A stretch of DNA of 64,000 bases. Source: Elephas maximus indicus (taxonomy: Eukaryota > Chordata > Mammalia > Proboscidea > Elephantidae). The translations under genes were made by a program, and so were the position numbers. Location: positions 46,652,635 through 46,716,634 of the forward strand of contig NC_064827.1 of NCBI RefSeq assembly GCF_024166365.1. Direction: 5' to 3'. Below are positions 50,501-57,900 of the stretch, piece after piece. How positions within the stretch are numbered: position 1 is the stretch's first letter; each line of letters opens with the position of its first letter. Under the pieces are notes generated by a model. That model saw only the letters and a program-made list of their open reading frames with translations, had not been told where the DNA came from and did no database searches.

Positions 50501-53500
50501 GGGCATAAGTGCATTGCAGTTGCCCAATATTACTGTTTAAAGTAGAAGCTTATGTTTTACCAACTTATTGCAAGCAAGTGGTTTCATAAATATGCAAGTA
50601 TAATTCTTTTAGATTCAGCATTGCCTTTTTTTTTTTTTAAACACTGATAATAAACTTTAGCTTAGTGAGAAATAGTGATTCAAAAGGTGTGTTTGGCCCT
50701 TTTTGATTCAAAAACAATACTTTTCCATCTTCTAAGGGTAATCGATAATTCTCCACAGACGTGTGGGGCCATTAGAAAAGTGTGATGAAATGGAGATTCC
50801 TATTTGGAGTATTATATCAGACTCAGCTGTCTGATAATCACTTTATTTTTCCACGAATTTCAAAGATATTATTTACATAATTTCAAGAATGATAATAAAA
50901 GTTTTTAATATGTTTTAGGAAAGATCTATCATTTTCCCAGTAATGGGCCTTTTGTTTGGACTCTGTTCTAACTTAAACAACAGGCTAAACAGCTCACTTT
51001 TCATTTTCATTGAATTTCCTTGTTCCATTTCACTACAGAAATGATGGGGCAACAAAGATGCTCCTATATTTTTGTTTTTCATTTTTCTTTCACATAAGTA
51101 AATCTTTGATTTATAAAAGATTTTAAGGTGTAGATGGGTTTTTATGTGAGAGACTGACTTGATTTGTAAACTTTCACTTAAAGCACAAGAAAAATTATAA
51201 AAAAAATTTTTTAGAAAAGGAGTTGGCCTTAGAACATCTCAAAGAACTGTCTTGTCTCTTAATTATAGGCCAGTTTTATGTGGGCACGTACTTAACCATG
51301 ATTCAGGTGGATTTTGAAAGTATGGTTTAAGTAGATAATTAAAAGTATGGTTTAAGTAGACACTATGTGAGTTATGCTAGGCTTATTTCAGAACTTGTTG
51401 TATTTTCAAGATTTGACAACTTCAAGTTCATCTGGTCCTAGAGTTTCTGGCTCACCTTGTCATCACAGTGATTCTAATTCACCTTCTGAGAAACACTTGT
51501 CTCGAGCCTCTCAAAGAGAAGGTAGGTTAAACGTTGGATTTTATAATCTTGCAACAACAGATTCTAACAGCTTTCTTTGGTTGGCTTTTAATCTGTACCA
51601 ATAAAAGTCAATACCAATGAAGTTATTCCTTGCCCCTCAGTCAGCATTTTTAATGAAGCTAACCAAAGTCTCCAGGGTCGAATATCTTGGGCTTAAATCT
51701 TTGTCGGAATTTGAGCTTTAATTTTATTACCTGGACTTAGTTTGGAGAGGAAGTAGTCGGGAAATGTAGATTCTGATCAGGGTTGTTGTGAAAATTCAAT
51801 GAGATTGTGCATGTGAAAGTGCGGCATAAATAATAAGGGGATGAGTTTATCAGATGCTTGTGAAAGTTGACTGGTCCCAGCCCTTTAGGCTTTATGCTCT
51901 GCCATTTCTTTACCTGTGTAATTCCTGACAGCCTCAGAAGGGTTATGGGATGAAGTGAGCTACAATCTGGCCCCACTCTGCTTTTGCCAGTTTTTTCCCT
52001 GCCATTCTGGCAGAACTAGCTGCCCAGCCCAGCCCTCCTACCCGCTATTTGTGCAAACTCCACCCATCCTCCCTCTCCATACTAATGCACACCTAAGCTC
52101 TTAGAGCATTTGTTGTTTATCCTCCTCTTTGTGAACTGAATATCGATAGCCAGTATGTGTTTTTGTCATTTTGAATCATGGTTTGGAGACAGGCATGTTT
52201 CCTACCTCAGTAGTTAGGGCGGGGGCCATTCTTTTTTTAAATAATTTATTTTTGTTGTTGAGAATATACACAGCGGAACACACACCAGTTCAGCAATTCC
52301 TACGTGTAGAATTCAGTGACATTGATTACATTCTTCGAGTTGTGCAACCATTCTCACCCTCCTTTTCTGAGTTGTTCTTCCGCCATTAACAAACTCACTG
52401 TCCCCTAAGTTTCCTGTCTGACCTTTAAACAGGGACTATATTTCTTAAAGACTTCTGACTTGTTTTTTCTCTGGGTGGCCTCACCTGGTAGGTGCTCAGT
52501 AAATGTGTAGTTGTTTTGTACGGTTCCTTACTCTAGTAGAATAGTTCGAGAGCCCTTCTTAACCTAGAACCTATCCAGTTTCCTCTAGGTATTGAAGATT
52601 GTGATGTTTCACTTCAAGGTTAAAAGGTTTCTCCTTTAAATATCGAGATTTATGCCTAGAGGTGTAACATTTCTCCTTTGATTTGTAGCAGAAACTTCTT
52701 TCGCAGGCTCTTCCCCTTCTGCTTTGGCCGTGGGGACAAGCAAGGGCTCCTAATAATCACTGAGAGAGCCCTTTACTGACTGATTAAGCCTTCCACAAGA
52801 AAAAGAAACCGTTTGAGAAGAGAATAGTTAACATGCTTGCTTGTTATTGACCAATGGTAAACACAAACCTATGGCGGTTTCATGCCATAAAGAGTTGGGA
52901 ATGGGGGAAGAGATGATGTGTGAGAGCCTGAAGAGAGAGAGGAAGACAATCAGAGGGTGGAAAAAGAGGAAGAAGGTTGGGAAGTGGGCTTATAGGTGAA
53001 ATTGCTCTGGATGTTGGAAATCCTGGGTCTTCAGGCGTCACAGTATGTTAGCACCATCCTTTGGAATGCTAAACTCATTTCAGAATTAGAGTGCTATTTG
53101 TGAAATGAAATCTGCTGTGGATTCCTAGGGACTTAACACAAATAAGAGGGGAGCTGCTCTGGCTCAAGGGCAATTAGGGAGGCCTTTGACCCCTCTATTC
53201 TTTCCCACCCCATCTCCACCTTTGTCCCAGCTAGGTTCCCCCCTTTTGTCTGCTCCTCGAGGAATCTGCAAGGAGCACAGATAGAAAACCATTGCTTAGC
53301 TACTTAGAATGGGTTTCTTTTCAGCTTTTGCTATGTGTTTTCAAAACTAATTCTTGAAATAGAGTTTGTTTTTTCTCTAAAATTGTTAAAGTTCAACTAC
53401 ATATGAAATTGTTACGTAGGTTTACATTGAGTTGTAACAACATAATTTGGAGCTTCACAGATTTCTGTCAATGTTTCAGTTATCTAAAAAAAAAAAACCC

Positions 53501-56171
53501 AGTGCCGTGGAGTCAATTCCAACTCATAGCCGTAGCACTTAACCACTACACCACCAGGGTTTCCTAATCTAAAGGGAATCTTTAAAAAGAAGGTAATACA
53601 TCTGCCACCAGAAACCAGGGCTTTGAACCAGTTCATTGCAGTTCGAATCCCTGCTGAGAATTTGCATTTCCACCCCAGATATACTGAATGAGAATGTAGT
53701 ATTTAACAAGATCCTCAGGTGATTCTTATGTATAATAAATCTTGAGAACCACTGCTCTACTACTAGTTCGCAGAATTGGTCCCTTAACCAGCAGCATTAA
53801 TATTGCCTGGGAGCTTGTTAGGAATGCAAATTCTCTGCAGGCTGTTCGAACTGGAGCAAACTGGTTTGAAGCCCTGTGAGAAACAGTTCACAAAAGGTCT
53901 GAGAGACGGAGCTCATTACTTTTCAGAGTAACTCCTTGCACAGGCAGAGAAGCATTGAAATATTTCTCTTGGTACTGAATTTCTAAGCTGCTTCCTTACA
54001 GTGTATATGAAAGTGGTTCTCCACTCACCTGAGCCATATGACATACTCCTGTTATTAACGGTGGCTTATTACAGCAATCATTTTCATTGGGAGCTAGGCA
54101 GAAGGAAATTGTGGGGCATAGCAGAGTTGCCAGGAGCCTGTGTGGTTGGCATTGTCTCCCACCCCTTATTTTGACATACCTCTATGTGAGGTGTCCTCCT
54201 CCACCTCCACCTCCAATGTTACAGGCCTATTCATTATTTATAGTCCTTTCTTCAGGGGCCATAATAAGTCATGCCCTTTGCGTACATAATAGCCTTTTAT
54301 TTATTTAAAGGTAGTTTCATGGCTTCCAAGTATTTCTTTCTCAGGGCCGCTGGGATGAGAATTATATCTTTTACTTTCCTAGATTCCTTTCATGTCATTT
54401 AACTTTGTGTCTAAATTGGAGAAAAAAGAGGTTTCTGAGATGTAGATAGACCCAAATCAAAAGGACCTCTCCAGCTTTCATACTTTAGCCCTAGGTCACT
54501 GGTGATTTCTGCTGCAGGAACTTGGACTCTTTAGTTTCTGGCATACTTTCCTCATGCTTTTACTCCAGGACACACTCACACCAGAACATTGAGGGGGGCA
54601 TCATATTCTTTTACACGTGGTAGCATAAGGGGCAGACTAAGGAACAAAGGCATGGATGGTGGCTGCCAGAAATCAAAGCTTTGATGAACTGCCTTAGTCC
54701 TTGGATAGTATAAATCCCACATCCTCGTTTTCTTTTATCTCAGGAGTTTCACCACGAAATAGTCTTGAAGTCTTAACCCCTGAAGTTCCTGGTGAGCGAG
54801 ATCGTGGAAACTGTATCACGTCCTTACAGCTGCACCCAAAAGGCTGGGCCACGCTTCTTCGGTGCTCAAGCAACACTGATGATCAGGAGGTATGGGCAGC
54901 AGAGCTCCACCTTCACCAAAGCTGATTGGACAAATTGCCATTGCCATGTGTGCAGACCTTAAAGTGATCACTGGACATAGTCCCTGCCCTCAAGAACACA
55001 GTCAGAGATGGTGCTTCTTGACTTGCCTGTCTCTGTCCACTTGTATCATATATCTCTGTCCTCTGTCCCCAGCAAACTATTTTTCCTTCCCTCCTGCCTG
55101 GGTGGGGCAAGCTGGGAGCTGCTTTAAAGGCTTCATCAGCTCCAATTGTGCCCGCCTTCTTAATTCTTGCCTCCTTCATCTCACCCTAAAAAACCCTTAT
55201 ACAGTAAACATAGGGCTGAGATGTTTCAGTTAAGCGGGCTAAATATCAGATTTTGCTAAGCAAATTGAATATTAAAGTTTTCTCTTTTTAAAAACCAGAG
55301 AAAGCTCTGGGGAAGGAAGGAACTAAACTTATGATGAGGGGAAAAGGTTTTAAAGGACTGGACGATTCTTATCAGTCTGGAAAGTCTTCTGAGGATCTCA
55401 CTAGCTCTAGAGGCCACAAATGAAAGAAGGCAATAAGAGCCTTTGAAGTATGTAGGGGGAGAGGTACTCTACAGCTTAGATGGTCTCTAGGAATGTTTTA
55501 AAAATATCGAGATTGTTGTTGCCCTCAGAAAAGTGAATGTATTACATTACTGAAGAAGTCATAGACAGCCTCAGGGAACAAAAGGTTTTGAAGCATCATA
55601 ACACAGAATAGCCTCAGCTTATAAAAACAAGAAGGTATGAGGCCTATAAACTCTGTTGGTAGGGAGGCGGGTAGCATTCATCTGGATGATTTCTTGCAAC
55701 AATTCTGTAACTTTGGCATTCGGTTGAGCCTTTTAAAAGTAAGGAATACCTGTAATACTCTCTGGGGCTCTATAACTTTTTGTTACCCTTCTTTTCCCCT
55801 AGTGGACTTGTGTCTATGAATTCCAAGAAGGCACTTCCGTGCGACCTGTCTCACCTCGCTGTTCACTACGACTGACTCATTACATTGAAGAAGCCAATGT
55901 AGGCAGGGGTTATATCAAAGAACTTTGCTTCAGCCCTGATGGGCGAATGATTTCTTCCCCACATGGCTACGGAATCCGCTTGTTGGGATTTGACAAACAA
56001 TGCAGTGAACTTGTTGACTGTTTGCCCAAAGAAGCCAGTCCCCTTCGAGTGATTCGTTCTTTGTACTCTCATAATGACGTGGTACTGACAACAAAGTTCT
56101 CTCCTACACATTGTCAGATCGCCTCAGGGTGCCTTAGTGGGCGGGTTTCTTTGTATCAGCCAAAGTTTTAG
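22782..56171 (+). CDS. DCAF10: DCAF10 (WDR32), DDB1- and CUL4-associated factor 10
   Basis: The protein is a WD-repeat substrate receptor of the CUL4-DDB1 (CRL4) ubiquitin ligase. Seven coding exons (22782-23317, 31219-31332, 40778-40975, 49498-49700, 51411-51521, 54744-54889, 55803-56171) total 1677 bases, giving 558 residues plus stop, against the 559 I recall for human. All junctions are AG/GT with consistent phase. The Pro/Ala/Arg-rich N-terminus (1-110) is followed by the conserved [20 protein letters not shown] and WD repeats. Residues 236-239 (WDLR) match the WDxR box by which DCAFs bind DDB1. A Ser-rich linker (about 347-390) separates the middle repeats from the C-terminal ones, which end [11 protein letters not shown]. 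The start at 22782 matches human MFPF; a TTG two codons upstream is not a start. One visible difference is Cys284 where I recall Tyr in human. No stops or frameshifts are present. Intron 1 is about 7.9 kb, intron 2 about 9.4 kb and intron 3 about 8.5 kb, all filled with repeats. Confidence 0.97.
23520..23620 (-). repeat. MIR fragment
   Basis: AAAGCCACACAGCCGGTCTG with AGCCAGACTAGAACTCGGGT is the reverse-orientation core of a MIR-type SINE. Confidence 0.5.
23680..24520 (-). mobile_element. RTE/BovB-type LINE copy with inverted 5' end
   Basis: Read on the minus strand, the piece encodes decayed but recognisable RTE reverse transcriptase C-terminus ([20 protein letters not shown] ... [19 protein letters not shown]). 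It ends at the TGGCACCTAACA-type 3' terminus near 23688. At about 24483 orientation flips: GAAGTTGGACTGTATGAAGA lies on the plus strand, though it should precede GGAGGAAGGCTCATTAACAA on the same strand, as it does at 26657 in the second copy. Frame is broken. Confidence 0.8.
24861..25030 (+). repeat. AfroSINE
   Basis: GGCATAGTGGTTAAGAG, AAAGGTCGGCGGTTTCAG and GGAATCAACTTTATGGCAA occur in order, followed by a T-rich tail at 25012-25028. It lies in DCAF10 intron 1. Confidence 0.9.
25107..25255 (+). repeat. AfroSINE with target-site duplication
   Basis: The copy reads from GGAGTCCTAGTGGCTTAAGA to the GGAATTGACAGGACCATGAC end. It is bounded by TTGTCTCCTCAT at about 25095-25106 and 25253-25264. 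Part of the A-box region is deleted. Confidence 0.92.
25900..26480 (+). mobile_element. HAL1/L1-like LINE fragment
   Basis: The motif order TACCCAGCAAAGATGGGTTC, ATGAAGTAAAGACATATTTA, CAAGTAAAGCTGAGTGAGTT and a GGAAGAAATGAAGAGC-like stretch corresponds to HAL1 or old L1 ORF1/3' sequence. A related piece lies at 48780-49400. No intact frame. Confidence 0.5.
26597..27505 (+). mobile_element. RTE/BovB-type LINE, 5' truncated, reverse transcriptase 3' part
   Basis: This is the 3' part of an RTE-clade LINE. It carries the catalytic YADD box at 26721-26732, then [32 protein letters not shown] and [16 protein letters not shown]. After a single in-frame TAA at 27054 the same frame continues for 143 codons with [40 protein letters not shown] and [11 protein letters not shown]. 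The [10 protein letters not shown] and PWTAKR blocks are diagnostic of BovB-type RTEs. The 3' end reads ACACCTAACAACAACAACA. The copy has lost its endonuclease and 5' half and is inactive, but it is the best-preserved mobile coding frame in the window. Confidence 0.88.
27510..28370. other. DCAF10 intron 1, A-rich LINE-derived DNA
   Basis: This AT-rich stretch has L1-like phrases (TTAATATCAGACAAATAGG, GGAGGAAACAGACAAATTTA) but is too decayed for exact limits. No gene. Confidence 0.4.
28371..29083 (-). repeat. AfroSINE (reverse) interrupted by a LINE 3' end
   Basis: The two parts 28371-28465 and 28977-29083 make one reverse-oriented SINE, from GTGGAGTCAATTCTGACTTA to the reversed head CACCACCAGGGCTCC. 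The SINE itself is flanked by TCAATAAATGCT and TCAGTAAATGCT. Confidence 0.9.
28466..28976 (-). mobile_element. L1-type 3' end insertion with perfect 15-base duplication
   Basis: This 511-base insertion begins, on the plus strand, with a T run (its reversed A tail). It is bounded by TAGGCTGTAATCTTT at 28451-28465 and again at 28977-28991. Its T-rich end contains GTTTACAAATCAAGTCAGTC, seen in reverse at 51145-51180, so it belongs to a repeated LINE family, probably a lineage-specific L1. Confidence 0.75.
29190..29392 (-). repeat. AfroSINE (reverse), full length
   Basis: TTGAGTTGATTTTCAACTCA through GGTTTTCTAGGCTGTAATTT to GAGCCACCAGGGCTC is present. TAATCCAGT repeats flank it (29178-29186 and 29393-29401). 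It lies inside an L1 remnant. Confidence 0.9.
29393..29960 (+). mobile_element. L1 ORF2 fragment
   Basis: ACAGCAAATGTTGTACTTAA TGGC-type sequence, then ATTGTACTGAAAGTCCTAGC and ATACACAAGCAACAAAGC are L1 reverse-transcriptase-region landmarks. Upstream pieces near 28320-28370 and 29084-29177 belong to the same element, split by the two SINEs. Confidence 0.75.
30196..30545 (-). repeat. Old L1-type 3' region remnant
   Basis: GGAGTTCTTTCATATGCATA, ATATCCCAAAGTATGAGTGT and GGTTACTTTCAATTTTTTCC follow the order of reversed L1 3' sequence. Identity is low. Confidence 0.4.
30551..30634 (+). repeat. AfroSINE 1 of a three-copy cluster, 5' truncated
   Basis: Only the 3' half remains, from GAGGCAGTTCTGCTCTGTCC to GAATTGACTTGACAGGGTGG. 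TAATGTATGA occurs directly before (30541-30550) and after (30635-30644). Confidence 0.9.
30645..30812 (+). repeat. AfroSINE 2 of a three-copy cluster
   Basis: The copy is full length from GGGAGCCCTGATGGCGCAG. A small duplication in the head (GCTACAGCATGCTACAGC) is visible. It is bounded by TAATGTATGA at 30635-30644 and 30813-30822. Confidence 0.92.
30823..31034 (+). repeat. AfroSINE 3 of a three-copy cluster, long subtype
   Basis: The long subtype has the middle block GAAAGATGTAACAGTCTGC ... GATTTACAGG. It is bounded by TAATGTATGA at 30813-30822 and 31035-31044. Exon 2 of DCAF10 starts 185 bases downstream. Confidence 0.92.
31219..31332 (+). CDS. DCAF10: DCAF10 exon 2
   Basis: This exon encodes [20 protein letters not shown] and [17 protein letters not shown] (residues 180-216), the first WD blade. 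The acceptor follows TTGCTTTCAG and the donor is GTTAGT. Confidence 0.96.
31333..32850. other. DCAF10 intron 2, first part
   Basis: I see no gene or confident repeat here apart from AT-rich stretches. Short open frames match nothing I know. Confidence 0.4.
32850..33170 (-). repeat. Old L1 3' region (reverse), with (CA)n
   Basis: TTGACTAGGTAATACATGCA, ACAAAATTCAAAAGGTACAA and GGCAGCCACTGTTACCAATT are typical reversed L1M 3' sequence. A short (CA)n tract lies at about 33021-33037. Confidence 0.7.
33770..35190 (+). mobile_element. L1 ORF2 3' part, split by a SINE
   Basis: ATTTCAATCAAAATACCAAC, AGATTAAAAACCTAAT-type sequence, ATTGCTAGTAATAGTGAGAA GTTGG and AATGGAATACTGTACAG appear in L1 order. 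The frame is broken throughout. The AfroSINE at 34511-34673 interrupts it. Confidence 0.75.
34511..34673 (+). repeat. AfroSINE with RTE-like 3' tail
   Basis: The copy starts GGAGCCCTGGTGATGTAGTG and ends ACAGCACCTAACAATAACAA, which matches the 3' end of the BovB copy at 27485-27503. Its target duplication CATAGCAAAAT is at 34500-34510 and 34674-34684. Confidence 0.93.
35205..35320 (+). repeat. L2 3' end fragment
   Basis: AAGCTTGATGAAGGCAGGTG, CTGTATCCTTAGCACC and GTAGTGAGTGCTTGTTAAAT give the L2 3' end in order. Confidence 0.7.
35887..36040 (-). repeat. AfroSINE (reverse)
   Basis: ACCCACTGCCGTTGAGTCAA to CACTATGCCACCAGGCTCC is present. TTAATAAT repeats flank it. Confidence 0.93.
36048..36445 (+). 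repeat. MIR-like element split by an L1 3' end
   Basis: GTGTTTACCATGCGCCAAAC, TTTAATCCTCACAATACCCC and AACTGCAACTCAG precede the insertion. After it comes ACTTGCCCAAAGTATTATA and TGGAGCTGGAATTCATACTC. The two halves read as one ancient SINE-type repeat. Confidence 0.6.
36216..36369 (+). mobile_element. Short L1-type 3' end insertion
   Basis: TGATGAGAAACTAGTTTGTT, CTTCATCTAAAGTTCAATT and a long A tail are followed by a repeat of AACTTGCCC, also present just upstream, which marks the target duplication. It splits the MIR-like element. Confidence 0.6.
37940..38780 (+). mobile_element. L1 3' part, decayed
   Basis: AGACACATATTTGGGGAAGA TACATG-type sequence, ATTTCAATCAAGTAAAATCA, TAACTGCTGGTAAAATTATA and ATGATATTGCAGATAAAGC follow L1 ORF2/3' order at low identity. 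Confidence 0.5.
38815..39045 (+). repeat. L2 fragment
   Basis: TGCTACTCTTTCCTGGAATA, GAGTTCCTGCTGGTCTTTCA and CAGATGACACTATCATAGAG fit L2 sequence. A widely dispersed motif (ATTTAATAAATATTTG ... TGTGCCAGGCACTC) follows at 39050-39110. Confidence 0.5.
39640..40380. other. Unclassified block, possibly LTR-derived
   Basis: An A/T-rich start with a reversed AATAAA-like signal (AGAGTTTTATTGGAGG at about 39668) and a TATA-like ACCTATATATTTGGGGC near 40122 suggest a reversed LTR. I cannot place both ends, so this remains a guess. Confidence 0.25.
40778..40975 (+). CDS. DCAF10: DCAF10 exon 3
   Basis: This 198-base exon encodes [27 protein letters not shown] and on to [12 protein letters not shown] (218-282). 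It holds two WD repeats, including the WDLR box at 236-239. The acceptor is TTTTGTAG. Confidence 0.97.
41366..41580 (+). mobile_element. MER20-type hAT DNA transposon
   Basis: TAGTTCTCAATTGGGGTGG at the start, AGTTTTGGTTGTCA, GCTGGCATTTAGTGGGCAGG and TGCAATGCACAAGACAGTG follow the MER20 consensus as I know it. There is no coding capacity. Confidence 0.8.
42372..42875 (-). mobile_element. Probable solo LTR inserted in an L1
   Basis: On the minus strand it starts TGTGACCCCAATACTCCCC and ends CTAATCAGGTAACA. It has a TATA box (CTATATAAGC near 42541) about 90 bases before an AATAAA (42453-42448), the expected spacing. ATTAA and ATAAA flank it. The L1 sequence GAATTAA / TACCAATC resumes across it. 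No internal viral genes are present. Confidence 0.65.
43037..43249 (-). repeat. AfroSINE (reverse) with target-site duplication
   Basis: A (GTT)n start (the reversed RTE-like tail) leads to CCATTGAGTCGATTCTGACT and the reversed head TTGTACCACCAGGAATCC. CTCAACAAAAT is at about 43026-43036 and 43250-43260. Confidence 0.93.
44015..44543 (-). mobile_element. Probable solo LTR, second copy inside the L1
   Basis: The L1 reads up to GAAATGACT at 44014 and resumes at CATTCTATGTTCATGAATTG near 44548. The segment between begins TGTTATATAAATGAGCC and ends TTGAACTCACA on the minus strand, with a TATA box CTATAAAAG near 44313. A clean AATAAA is not seen. The flanks match only partly. Confidence 0.5.
45046..45209 (-). 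repeat. AfroSINE (reverse)
   Basis: GTTGCCGTCGAGTCGATTCC to CACTACACCACCAGGGTGTC is present, preceded by an (AACC)n stretch. Confidence 0.93.
46358..46547. mobile_element. Non-autonomous hAT transposon with both ends
   Basis: The ends CAGGAGTCGGCAAACT and AGTTTGCCAACCCCTG are inverted repeats (14 of 16 match). The eight flanking bases CTGTATAT and GTCTATAT agree at six positions, as expected for an old hAT target duplication. Confidence 0.8.
46557..46770 (+). mobile_element. L1 ORF2 fragment
   Basis: AAATCAGTAGTGTTCCTATA CATC-type sequence and TTAATAGCCAAAAAATTTA are L1 landmarks. A similar short piece is at 46200-46330. Confidence 0.55.
46775..46945 (-). repeat. AfroSINE (reverse)
   Basis: CTTGCCGTTGAATCAATTCA to CTTAACCACTGTGCTGCCAG is present, with a small extra CCATAGCTCCCCGTAGC in the head region. 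Confidence 0.9.
46946..48535. other. DCAF10 intron 3, unassigned
   Basis: No gene or confident repeat is visible. There is an A-rich patch at 48250-48262, and short open frames match no known protein. Confidence 0.4.
48536..48695 (-). repeat. AfroSINE (reverse) with target-site duplication
   Basis: CGTTGCCATCAAGTCGATTC to ACCATTACACCACCAGCG is present. CCAAATAGAACTT and CCAGATAGAACTT flank it. Confidence 0.93.
48780..49400 (+). mobile_element. HAL1/L1-like LINE fragment
   Basis: GGCTGAGAATTTTCCAGAAT, GGCAAGCCAGAGCTTAGTGG and CAGGAAGAAAGAGAATGG follow HAL1/L1 ORF1-3' order. It ends 100 bases before exon 4 of DCAF10. Confidence 0.5.
49498..49700 (+). CDS. DCAF10: DCAF10 exon 4
   Basis: This exon encodes [20 protein letters not shown], then [20 protein letters not shown] and ARRTTSSS-like residues (284-350). 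The first residue is Cys (TGT). The donor GTAAGC follows one base of an Asp codon. Confidence 0.96.
51125..51215 (+). repeat. Short L1-type 3' end
   Basis: GTGAGAGACTGACTTGATTT and GTAAACTTTCACTTAAAGCA with an A-rich tail are the plus-strand counterpart of the family inserted at 28466-28976. Confidence 0.6.
51411..51521 (+). CDS. DCAF10: DCAF10 exon 5
   Basis: This exon encodes the Ser-rich linker [37 protein letters not shown] (351-387). It is phase 1 at both ends, so skipping it would keep the frame and remove only the linker. Confidence 0.95.
52228..52390 (-). repeat. L1-type 3' end, copy B
   Basis: ACACCAGTTCAGCAATTCCT, TTGTGCAACCATTCTCACCC and TCCTTTTCTGAGTTGTTCTT match copy A at 13070-13225 closely by eye. 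Confidence 0.65.
52391..53470. other. DCAF10 intron 5 DNA, unassigned
   Basis: Nothing I can name. A purine-rich GA stretch lies at 52930-52985. Confidence 0.4.
53485..53562 (-). repeat. AfroSINE (reverse), large internal deletion
   Basis: Only the two ends remain: CCCAGTGCCGTGGAGTCAAT joined to TAGCACTTAACCACTACACC. TATCTAAA and TAATCTAAA flank it. Confidence 0.85.
53640..53756 (-). mobile_element. MER5-type hAT fragment
   Basis: TGCATTTCCACCCCAGATAT, TCCTCAGGTGATTCTTATGT and the terminal CTTGAGAACCACTGCT fit the reversed end of a MER5A-like element. Confidence 0.6.
54744..54889 (+). CDS. DCAF10: DCAF10 exon 6
   Basis: This exon encodes [20 protein letters not shown], then [20 protein letters not shown] and NTDDQE (388-436). 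The donor is GTATGG, starting at 54890. Confidence 0.95.
55803..56171 (+). CDS. DCAF10: DCAF10 exon 7 and stop
   Basis: This last coding exon holds residues 437-558: [20 protein letters not shown], the [20 protein letters not shown] repeat, and [20 protein letters not shown] before the TAG. The acceptor follows CTTTTCCCCTAG. Confidence 0.97.
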   Translation, partial: WTCVYEFQEGTSVRPVSPRCSLRLTHYIEEANVGRGYIKELCFSPDGRMISSPHGYGIRLLGFDKQCSELVDCLPKEASPLRVIRSLYSHNDVVLTTKFSPTHCQIASGCLSGRVSLYQPKF

Positions 56172-56581
56172 GCACAACGTACATCAAATAAGGAACTCTT
56201 CTGGTGTTTGACTCATAAATTACTTCAATTTAGGTGAAGTATTGTCTTTTTAGAAGATCTTGTAAGTTTGGGTCAAGATCCTGGTTCTCATGGGTCCATT
56301 AACACACCTGTGACCTGAGTACTTGGGCGTCCAGCATCATACGGGCATGTCCAAGTTTCAGACTCTATGCAGCATCATCTTTTTCAGCATTCCTCTGCTC
56401 CTGCTGACCCTGTGCCACTGAACTCTGGTTCCTCTGGATAATTTGCATGGTAGCTCTTGTCAAGTTTCCTCCTTTCTTTCTCCCTCTTTTTATTATTATT
56501 ATTATTTTTTTTAATGTGAATTTTGTGGGCATTTGGCAGGAATTTGGGATGGGATAGGAGAAACCTGTGACACCAGCAGTG

Positions 56582-56587
56582 AATAAA
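56582..56587 (+). terminator. Proximal candidate poly(A) signal of DCAF10
   Basis: AATAAA lies 411 bases after the stop, with T/GT-rich sequence within 60 bases. Confidence 0.4.
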
Positions 56588-57473
56588 ACCTGGAAGTTTG
56601 ATGTTGGCATATTGGTCGTTGAAACAATTTCATCTTCATGTATCAATACACTTGGCCTTTTAAAGTTACTATATTTCTCTACAATGAGCACAGTTAATTG
56701 TGTTATTCTCATGACTGTTAGTCTTGCAACAAAGTATCTTTTAAGTTTCCTGTTAAAATTATACAAATTTTTCACAGCAAAAGAGATTTTGTTTGTTGTG
56801 AAGTTCTAGAAAACAGATTGCCGCATCTTTTTGTAACCTGCTTTACTTGTATGAGGTTAAAATCTCTATTATCTGTCCTTACCTGGTATTTTGTTTTTAT
56901 CAACAGAATTAGAAAGGAAAGGAGAGGAAGGAGTGTACATTGGTCATTTCTGTTGTACAGAAGAGGATTTTCTTATTGGTTAGTACAATATCTGGTCACA
57001 GAGTGATGAGAGCAATGTGACAGGTTTTCTGTATTTTCTCTGCCAGATTATTTAAATCACAGAGAATGACATGTTATACTGTTGGGGTCAAAGCGGAGTC
57101 AAGAGCAAAGAGGTGGTGTTTTACTGTTCTTCGCTGAGCCAGGTGGCACAAACTCATCTATGTTAGTGAAGGGAGAACTGCGGTCCTCTTTTCAAGCTGA
57201 TGTCGTAACTCTGGTAGACAATGACTGTGGATGCCAAGACTGCGCTGATATGAAGACCTTTTTTTGTGTGTCACTGTGGAACACAGCAAGTAAAAAGCAT
57301 CAAGCAGGGGTCAAGCATGAGGCCAATTGCTCTGCTCATGTAACCGGCTTTCCTCAGTCCCCTCCACATTGAATGGCATTGTGTTTAGAAGGGATTTGCC
57401 ATTGGCTGGAGTAATTTCAGCCATGCTCTAGCCTTTCTCACTTAAATCACACTCTCTTAAGCCAAGTGATTCT

Positions 57474-57652
57474 CAACCATTAGGGTGCACAATAGTCATT
57501 GAGGAACTTGTGAAAAATGCAGAAACCTGGCCCCCACCATAGGAGATTCTGATTCAACCAGGGAGATGACAGAAATCTGTATTTTTAACAGGAGCCCCAA
57601 CTAATCTTTCTTCAGGTAGTCCCTGGATTGCAGTTTAAAAAACACTACCTTA
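57474..57652 (+). mobile_element. MER5-type hAT element
   Basis: AAGTGATTCTCAACCATTAG, CTTGTGAAAAATGCAGAAAC and GAGATTCTGATTCAACCAG follow the MER5A order. Confidence 0.7.
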
Positions 57653-57769
57653 AGGCAGTAAATATACTTCTGTATCCATCTGGTGCTTAACACAACTCCC
57701 AGAAGGTATTTTGATTTTTTTTTTTTTTAAGTACATGACAGCAATTTTAGAGGTAGAAAATAACTTAAA

Positions 57770-57900
57770 ATGGAATCAATCCCATTATTTGACAAATGAG
57801 AGAAGTTAAGTGTCTTGCCCAAGGTCACCCTGCAAAGTTAGTATCAGAGCCAGGACTACATTTCAGGTCTCCTAATTCCTTGCTCAGGGCAGTTTCTACT
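57770..57900 (-). repeat. MIR element (reverse)
   Basis: TGACAAATGAGAGAAGTTAA, GTGTCTTGCCCAAGGTCACC and GAGCCAGGACTACATTTCAG are the reversed MIR core. Confidence 0.8.
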
